From positions 10,108,501-10,172,500 of the forward strand of contig OX485805.1 of NCBI GenBank assembly GCA_950295325.1: DNA of 64,000 nt, written 5' to 3'. Position numbers and translations under genes: made by a program. Of this stretch, positions 57,379 through 64,000 are shown in pieces. Below the pieces are notes generated by a model, which worked only from the letters and a program-made list of their open reading frames with translations, searched no databases and was not told where the DNA came from. Each line of letters begins with the position of its first letter. The stretch's first letter is position 1. This DNA comes from Polytrichum commune. Taxonomy: Eukaryota; Streptophyta; Polytrichopsida; Polytrichales; Polytrichaceae.

Positions 57379-58353
57379 TGTCGCAACCCTTGCTAGCCCC
57401 CCTTGACCATCTTGCCAATTTTCATTTCCTAGCAAAGGTTACGAGCGCTAACCATTCGCATTCCGCCATGCTAATGGATAGCTCCTCTTACCCCGGACCA
57501 ATAGTTCATAGGAGGGAACCAACCCTCCTACTTTGCTTTCGGGACTCACCCCTTAATCGGTAACCCATTTCCCCAATGTGGACTTCCATCCATGGAAGTC
57601 CAATCCTATGTTGATCATCGCGTTGCCGGAGCAACACTACAACAACCCGAACCATACTAGGCAACTATGGCCTCACATTAGGCCAAAGCCCATGGAGGCC
57701 TTGCCGTTCGGCCTCGGGTGGGTGAGGCCACACCACCTCACCCATATAAGCCTCTAGGACTCTACACGGAGCCCCTACCCCACCGCCAACCAACCTCTTG
57801 TCTCTCTACCAAGAGTTGGGGCCAAGTGGACATTTTCCCTTAGCTGCTGGGCCTAGAACCCCCCCAGCAGCTTCAGACCATCATAACTTCCTTGTATGAT
57901 GTCTGATCATAACAACCAACCACTCCATCCTCATCTACGCTTCACGTAGATGCCGATGGACTCCTCACTTGCCCCATTCGGGAAAGTCTTGAGGAAGTTA
58001 TGCGTGTTTGAACCTTGGCAGTCCCGGGAATCACTCCCAGGCACTGCTGTACCAGGGCGCTGTCCCGGGACAGCGCCCCACTCAAATGGCCATAACTCCT
58101 AGCTCACACCTCCGATTGAGGTGTTCTTGAGCTTTCTAGAATCACCACGCCATGAGCTACGCATAGCTCATGGCCTTACCCTTGTGCCTCTTAGTCTTCG
58201 TGGGTGGGAGGCGTTCCCAACGCCCGGGGCCCTCACCCACACTAGGATCACTTGGGCCCTCTCACCAACGGCGCCACAAGTCCCGGGTGTCACTCCGGGG
58301 TCCCCCTTGTGCCCATGGTGTTTCGGGCACTCCTCATGGAGAGGTGCGCGACA
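57379..58353 (-). repeat. Element H 5' LTR
   Basis: A 975-bp LTR matching 51311-52285. The tRNA-Met PBS is adjacent at 57365-57376. Confidence 0.92.
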
Positions 58354-58358
58354 GAGGG

Positions 58359-59179
58359 TCTGTAAAGGGTCGGCCGGCACTGGCTGGGGTGCCTCGGCCA
58401 GCAACTCCCTCAGCCACCGAACTGCACCTGCCGCCGAACAAAGCTCCCTCAGCTGCCGGTTTAGGCTGAGGTTTAGGGTTTGGGTTTAGACTATACTATA
58501 AGCGATAATTTATAGCGGATGGGGAGGCCAGCCGGCACCGGCGGGGTATCTCAGTCACCTAGACGTGCAGGGGTATCTCTGTCGCTTGAAAATGAAAAAC
58601 TAAATTTCGGTTCTTGCAACTACAAAAATTTTGCCACCAAGAGGGCAGTCGGCACCGGCGGGGTGTCTAGAGCGCCTCCGCGCTGAAAGTAAAAAACTGA
58701 AACCCTTGTTTGGTTGCTGCACCGACCCAAGAGGAAAAGCACTGCACCTCTGCGTTGCGACTCAACGTGTGAAAGCGCGCGCCTGACCATCACATTCCAA
58801 TATCGAAAGGCGAGAGGTAGAGTTTCATTAGGGTTTCATCAGGTTTCAATGCTCACCTGCGATGTCGCCCTCGAGGTTGCGCACCTCCGTCGTCGACGAC
58901 TCTCCAAGCTGTCTCGATGAACTACCTCTTTGTTTGCCCACGGTGACCTCCCTGGTGTCCATGGCTGTCGGCGCAGGATTCATTTGCCACAGCTTGCGAC
59001 CCTCTCAAAAGCTTGACCTTTGCTGTTCTAGGGTTTCCGCTTGCCTAACCCTCTCAATAGCACCTGCCCGCCCTTCTATCCTCCACAATGCCCGCCCTAC
59101 TAGCCTCTACAAAACCCTCCAACTCTTCCGTTCCGCTTGCCCCAACTCTTGTTCTAAAATTTTAAGTTTCGAGACTTAC
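58359..59179. other. GC-motif-rich spacer, no gene resolved
   Basis: Contains GC-motif copies at 58370-58401 and about 58526-58550, and a shorter one near 58646. It may hold downstream exons of the minus-strand gene starting at 59371, but none could be defined. Confidence 0.4.
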
Positions 59180-59371
59180 CGAGTCCTCCTCTCTGTCGTC
59201 CCTGTCATCGCTCCTTGGGGCATCATGAGCTTCACTGTCGGAGCTTCCCCCTTCTTGCGTTTCTGGTATGCCTTCTAGTTGGTTCTCCTGTCCTTCATCA
59301 TTGTAGCTGAGCACCTTCGCAATATCGGTAATGTCACACCTCTCCTCGCTTGAACGCCTCGTCCGCACCAT
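59180..59371 (-). CDS. Possible first exon of an unknown gene (N)
   Basis: The minus-strand frame opens at ATG 59371 (MVRTRRSSEERCDITDIAKV; in-frame ATGs also lie upstream at 59449 and 59464). It ends at a consensus donor, CTCG|GTAAGT, with GT at 59179-59178. The encoded peptide is short, basic at the start and acidic at the end (Asp/Glu/Ser-rich). No domain recognised. The donor quality and open frame are the only support; downstream exons are not identified. It could equally be a chance frame. Confidence 0.35.
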
Positions 59372-59469
59372 TTTGTTGCGCTTCAAAGACTTTGCACTTG
59401 TAAAGAGGAGACCACTCTTGCGTCTCTTTCTTGAACTCACTCCCAGCATTCTGATCTCGCTCACTACAA

Positions 59470-60019
59470 ATTACTTTAGATTGCTCTTATATGATTTAAA
59501 GGTCTACATTTTCGAGCCTTAGAAGACTCTTCTTAAACCCTAAACCCATTTATTACATTTCAAAATATACATTTATTACCTGGGAAGATTTTAACGACTA
59601 CCGAAATCCATCCATTCTCTGAATTATTCCAGCGGGTTTTTAACCATATATAGATGAACATGTGGATCATCCATGCTGGACCTAGATACCATGCGTCTGA
59701 CGTCTACCATTAAACTCAGCTGGCTGCATTGTATTATAAAGCCTGCGCCGTCAAAGCCCACGTCTTATTCCAGTCAATTTCTAATTCCGAAGCCCACGTC
59801 TTATTCCACTCAATGTCTGACATGTCAAGTTGCTCATTTCAAGCTGCGGGCAATTAATGCATATCGTTGTTGAGAGTTTCATATTAATGCATATCCATTT
59901 TTTAATTGCGATTCCTTACCACGTTTCACAGTAATTATAATTATTTAGGCTGATGTATACCACCACATGATTAGACAAAGTTTGGTAGCCTGGATTCAGG
60001 GTATCCCTAAACCGGTGTT
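59470..60019. other. Upstream region of the MULE-like gene
   Basis: AT-rich intergenic DNA with a short AAACCCTAAACCC run near 59533. No terminal inverted repeat for a DNA transposon was recognised here. Confidence 0.4.
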
Positions 60020-60027
60020 TTGGCGCT

Positions 60028-60035
60028 TATAAATT
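60028..60035 (+). promoter_or_regulatory. TATA box of the MULE-like gene
   Basis: TTATAAAT, 81 bp before the first ATG (60116), a suitable distance for a start site near 60060 and a short leader. Inferred from position only. Confidence 0.5.
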
Positions 60036-60115
60036 TCAGAACTCTCGCTTCAGATCGTCTCTTGAATTCCCTCTTTGATCCAATCTCTTCTTCTTCCTCT
60101 GTTGTTTACGGTTCA

Positions 60116-62512
60116 ATGGCCTTCATTCGTGTTGATTCGCATTCTGTGCCTGTTACGTTTCCTTTGGGTGCGAATGGTTATGCCATCGTTAGCTCAACTA
60201 CGCTTAGTCTGAGGTTCCAATTTCGTGAAGATGCACTGTATGTCGAGGAGGAGGTTTTTGACAATGACTCTGGAATCCTCTTGCACGCAATTGGTCAGTT
60301 GCATAGTACGAACGATGCCAGTATATTTTGGTCGCTTAAACCCGGAAAGTATCGAGCATACGGACTTCCTGATTTTGTTATGCCTTCTTCCACTAAAATA
60401 CTCACTTCTCGACAGTCGTCCACTGTTAGCATTGATCCCTTCGTTCCTATACAAGTCAAAGTGGAACCTGATCATCATACCATCCATAACCTCAGTGACG
60501 ATTCCGATAGTGAGGACGTCCTTGTTTCAGACTCAAATTTGTTTGAGACGAGTATCCCTGTGCAGCCCTCCGCTTTAGCATTCATTCGTGCTGATGATCA
60601 TCCTGTGCCAGTCACTTTTCCAGTTGTTCTAGCTGGTTATGCCACCGTCAGTGAGCGAAGTCTTGCTCTCCAATTTCTGTTCAAAAAGGAGTCTGTCCAC
60701 ATTGAGGAAGAAATGTTTGAATCCAAATCCCCTCAAGCTAGTCAAAGTATTGGACAACTTTCTTTCAGGAATGATGACGGGAAGGTTTGGTTCTTGAAGC
60801 CAGGAAAATTTCGGGCCTACGGAATCTCTATTTCTCTCATGGATGCATCTACCAAGTTACTTACTTCCAGAGAGTCGTCCATGTCATCCGTTCAGACACC
60901 ATCTCTTAGAAAAGTGAAGATTGAGCCTGGACTCCGTACTATCTATGAATTGAGAGACTCTTGCCCTCTTCCAAATGTCGATGTCAGCCACATGTTTGAG
61001 AAATGTAGCACAAAATATCTACCCAAAGACCCCGATTCACAACCTACTAGCAATTCTACTGGCAATTCTACTAGCAAGTCTACTAGTGTCATAGATTCAC
61101 TGAAACAACTTGCATCCAGAAAAAGGTCAAAGAACGTTCTTTCCAAAATCGATTATGATACCATTACAATAGAGAGGGTTGAGTACCTCCCGCCTACATT
61201 TGACGGAGATATCATTTTTGAATTTCCGCCACTCGGCTGTCACGCTAGGCAGACTGTAGCGAAACAGCTTCGTGGTATGGACAAACGTTTCGATGGCCAT
61301 GCTTGGACCCGAACTATCACGTCCAACATCTCTAACGATTTTGGTCTCACTTTTCAAACCTCTTCTTGTTTAGGTCATTTGCGGTGCGATAATGTTGACT
61401 GTGAGTTCCTTACTCGAGTACACCGCACCACACCTATTAATGAAACGGAGTGGGAGGGCAACTCATCTTTGCCCTTTGAGTGTGGTACCGTGCCTCCCAA
61501 GGATTCAACCATCGTCTATTCCATTTGTAAGGTTTCGCCGAGTTGTGTTGCCTTGTGTCCAGCTAGGATTTATTATGTAGTTGGATCAGAATCTATGTCT
61601 CGGGTTTGTATTCACTTCGGAATCCATGCCCATCCGGTCAAAACTGGTGATTATCGCGACTCCATTGAGCATACTACCAGCTTCCTGAGTGAACAAATTC
61701 AAAGCACTCCTACAGCTACCAACTCCGCTTTAGTTTTGGAAGCTAACAAAGACTTAGTTGGAGACGTGCTCCTAGCGCCTGAGGGTTCACAACCAAAATC
61801 CCTCTCTGTAGATGACCTCCTGCCTTTGTTTGATCGTTGTAAGCACCTTACTTCGCCTAGCATCCGTAATACTGTATCGGGTTTCAAATACATCCGTAGA
61901 TTTGGGGTTATGGATAGCATCACCAAACTTCGTGGGTCAAGCAACTGGCCTTATGTCCAGGAGAACAAGTTTCCAGGCCAAGGAACGGAAACTGACAAGG
62001 TCTTTGTATTCAAAATGTCTGAGGTAGGACCGGGTAGTGGAGTCGACCTCGTGAAACGGATGCAAGCCGGTGGAGACCTCGAAAATGTTTGGCTCATGTT
62101 TGACCATGTTAAGCGTGTGCAAAGTTGGACTACAATGGCGTGCCATGTTTATGATGCCACCTTTTGTCAAGTAATGACCATTGCCGTCTGCGACATGCAG
62201 TCCGAGGATACCGCTGCTCAAATTGTGGTTTGGAAAAACCTCAACACTGTTATGGCTCGCTACAACGTTTCTCAACCAACCTTCAAAGGGTTTATGGCAG
62301 ATAGCGCTCAAGCCAATTGGAATGCTATCCGTATTGTCTACAGAAACGGAGATGCATCTATGCCCATGGAAAACAAGGAGAGAACGTGCCTCTTTCACTG
62401 GACTCAGTCCCTCGAGAAGCACACAACTCTCGAGGATGCCATATCCCGACTCGACCTCTGGCTTGCTTTTTGGCATTTCCGCTACCGCCAATGGGGTGGC
62501 TTCATGCAATTG
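60116..62512 (+). CDS. MULE-like transposase, exon 1
   Basis: The first ATG is at 60116; the frame upstream of it has no ATG. Two homologous N-terminal domains of about 125 residues lie in tandem, at about 1-125 and 155-280 counting from this ATG (AFIRVDSHSVPVTFP / AFIRADDHPVPVTFP; FWSLKPGKYRAYG / VWFLKPGKFRAYG). A Cys/His region (CDNVDCEF .. CIHFGIHAHP) follows, probably zinc-binding and DNA-binding. The catalytic-style core has WLMFDHVKR, FKGFMADSAQANWNAIR and CLFHWTQS, consistent with the D..D..CxxH order of Mutator-like transposases. The donor GTAAGT at 62513 opens a 105-bp intron to AG at 62617. Family placement is by motif reading only. Confidence 0.7.
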
Positions 62513-62617
62513 GTAAGTTCTTCGCTCATTGAACGTGTACCCATCCATTGATAAAGCAATCGCCAATCGTCTCCTACATGTTTCCTAATCGATTCTTTCT
62601 AAACTCCTTCTCCATAG

Positions 62618-63466
62618 GACTTGAACGAAGTTGAGTTGGTTGAAATGCCTTCATGCAATTTGGCCGAGACCGTGCACAATAAGTGGCTCCAACAATCCGG
62701 CCACTGTGGTAAGGATCTATACGTTGCAACAGTTGATGACTACGTGCGCGCATTTATGCAATGTGTCTCAAACTACCAGTACTTAAAAGGAGATCGTGTT
62801 GGTACTGGCCCGTCCAAGGAAGAGCTGAAGTTACGTGCCGCACAACGTTCTTCGGAGATTACCGGCAACACGAAGTCCCTTCACAAAGCAATGACTAGAA
62901 TGCCCGGAGCGCAAGAGTTTTGCATCCGCACGCCACACTTAGAAGGTGAAGAGATCTTCCTATCCTTGAAACGGAAGGCTGACCTTCCTCCAGGTTCGGA
63001 ACTTGACTCTCACCGACCAGACAAGATTTCCATCTCTCATCCCCGAGTGCAAACTCGGTCTTCCATCAAAAACTCTCAAACGGCCTCACCAACCGCTGAT
63101 TCAGAATCTCCTGAAACGTTTGCAACTCCAATTGCGCCGCAGCAATCGAACGGCAATACTCGAGTAAGTGATGTCACCCCACTTTCTCCTTTGCAGCATG
63201 TTACAGCAGTTCAAGAATCTGCTTGTGACGAAAGTAAGTGGCACATCGCACGTCTTCCTAAGACGTCTGCAAAGGCTTGCTTTGCTATACAAGCGATGAC
63301 AAAGAAGAAGTGTGTGGCCCGTATTGTTCAAGACGGGAAGAGTACCGCTGTGCCAACGTACACCGGGATGATGACCAATTACCGAAAGAATAAGCAAGAA
63401 CTCTTGCAATTCTTCTTTTGTAACGATGATATTGAAAGGTGTGTTAAAGGAACTCGCAGGAAGTGA
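62618..63466 (+). CDS. MULE-like transposase, exon 2 (ends at an in-frame TGA)
   Basis: Continues in phase from exon 1 (AG at 62616-62617). Near the start, NLAETVHNKWLQQSG could supply the third acidic residue. A Ser/Thr/Pro-rich disordered linker follows, then a basic region (SKWHIARLPKTSAKACF, KKKCVARIV). The frame stops at TGA 63464-63466, but the same frame carries convincing protein on the far side. The TGA therefore looks like a nonsense mutation, or marks an intron whose sites I could not find. Confidence 0.65.
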   Translation, partial: DLNEVELVEMPSCNLAETVHNKWLQQSGHCGKDLYVATVDDYVRAFMQCVSNYQYLKGDRVGTGPSKEELKLRAAQRSSEITGNTKSLHKAMTRMPGAQEFCIRTPHLEGEEIFLSLKRKADLPPGSELDSHRPDKISISHPRVQTRSSIKNSQTASPTADSESPETFATPIAPQQSNGNTRVSDVTPLSPLQHVTAVQESACDESKWHIARLPKTSAKACFAIQAMTKKKCVARIVQDGKSTAVPTYTGMMTNYRKNKQELLQFFFCNDDIERCVKGTRRK

Positions 63467-63982
63467 GTTATATCAAGGCCTGAAGTCCCTGAGACTTGGC
63501 CTGTCAAGATGGGGACAAACCTTTCCCGCAAGGAGATCCTCCAATTGGAGACTGCTGGATTTCGCCATCCTCAACAACAAGAAATCTCTCCAAGACGATT
63601 ATTCCAAGACAACCTCTCCCACGTGGACTTGACTTCGTATATTACTCCGGAATCTCCGGATGAGTTCCCCAAGCGCACGTCCGGGAAGAATATCCGTCGC
63701 ATGAGTAAGGCCCCTTCCACACATCACGCCAACAACTGCGCCTCTGCTCTCACGTTAAAAGCTTGCATTCGCAACATTAGCATGGTCCCTGCCCCAGCTC
63801 TTGGTTGTATTGTTACCTTGGATTCTGGTTCTCCTCCCAATATCCACCAGTACCACTTGATTATTTCTCAGCTTCCGGCGTGCATTTGTCACAATTTCAA
63901 GGAAACACTACAACAAACCTTGTCCATTCCAACCATGGTATCAATGACTCAGTGTCCTAAACAACTCATTAAACGACTGTGA
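63467..63982 (+). pseudogene. MULE-like transposase, C-terminal region with SWIM-like motif
   Basis: Same frame as exon 2 after the TGA: PETWPVKMGTNLSRKEI, then IHQYHLIISQLPACICHNFK. The last part resembles the start of a SWIM zinc finger (CxCx(n)CxH), common in MULE transposases. The second CxH half is not seen before a TGA at 63980-63982, so a further intron or frameshift near 63900-63970 is likely. The window ends at 64000, and the gene may continue. Confidence 0.55.
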
Positions 63983-64000
63983 TGCCTGATGAAGTCACCT

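Larger units (their letters stand above)
51311..58353 (-). mobile_element. Element H: defective chromovirus with matching LTRs
   Basis: A 7043-bp element with TSD GAGGG (51306-51310 and 58354-58358). The LTRs are both 975 bp (51311-52285, 57379-58353), with no difference noted at offset 6068. The PBS is at 57365-57376 and the purine tract at 52286-52298. The interior is a decayed minus-strand gag-pol, nearly identical in its gag/protease part to G, with the shared RT deletion and tandem arrays. Confidence 0.93.

Noticed and set aside
61937-62566. 209-aa minus-strand ORF opposite the transposase core
   Set aside because: Antisense shadow of the conserved transposase exon.

Overview
This is eukaryotic, very probably plant or other streptophyte, nuclear DNA. 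The signs are an interstitial CCCTAAA (plant-type telomere) run near 34.2 kb, Ty3/Gypsy chromoviruses primed by initiator tRNA-Met, GT-AG introns, and antisense fragments of 26S rRNA. I cannot name the species. Most of the window is nested transposable elements. I see no bacterial operon, CRISPR array or intact tRNA gene.

0-21.6 kb: an open Gag-protease reading frame (element B) is cut by three copies of one LTR-retrotransposon family. These are a 3' LTR at 1-259 (D), a complete and apparently intact chromovirus at 702-8102 (A, TSD TCCCG) and a defective copy at 10732-17567 (C, TSD GGTAC). Removing A and C joins the three B segments in one frame, ending at 18167. Noncoding B-side sequence and a truncated TG..CA element (E1) follow.

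21.6-38 kb: a decayed minus-strand gene (F) has a DGQH box like ParB-type domains. It is split in frame by a 1.7 kb TG..CA element (E2), and a second defective chromovirus (G, 25001-32050, TSD CTGTT) sits just upstream of its ATG. Copies of a GGGTCGANCGACCC palindrome lie in the F intron and beyond G. Next come tandem repeats, a telomeric run, a foldback repeat and another TG..CA element (J1, TSD TTGGG).

38-47.5 kb: a solo LTR (I, TSD TTGTA) lies just past the stop codon of a multi-exon minus-strand gene (M). M has a DGNHR (ParB-like) exon at its 5' end and an amino-methyltransferase-like 3' half. It is interrupted in frame by the 4.1 kb element E3, which carries its own ORF, and it has at least one nonsense codon.

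47.5-60 kb: a patchwork of antisense 26S rRNA fragments, GA-rich tracts and a GC-rich motif (CGGCCGGCACCGGCTGGGGT), with J2 and a third defective chromovirus (H, 51311-58353, TSD GAGGG) inserted.

60-64 kb: a plus-strand MULE-like transposase gene with a TATA box, a duplicated N-terminal domain, one clean intron, one in-frame TGA and a SWIM-like C-terminus, running towards the window edge.

The two main stories are these. First, C, G and H share the same internal deletion of the reverse transcriptase core and the same internal tandem amplifications, yet C and H have LTR pairs that look identical and clean TSDs. They therefore look like a non-autonomous lineage moved in trans, with A as a plausible helper type. 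Second, two eukaryotic-style genes carry ParB-like DGxH boxes, one of them apparently linked to a DNA-methylase-like region, with a palindrome array beside the other.
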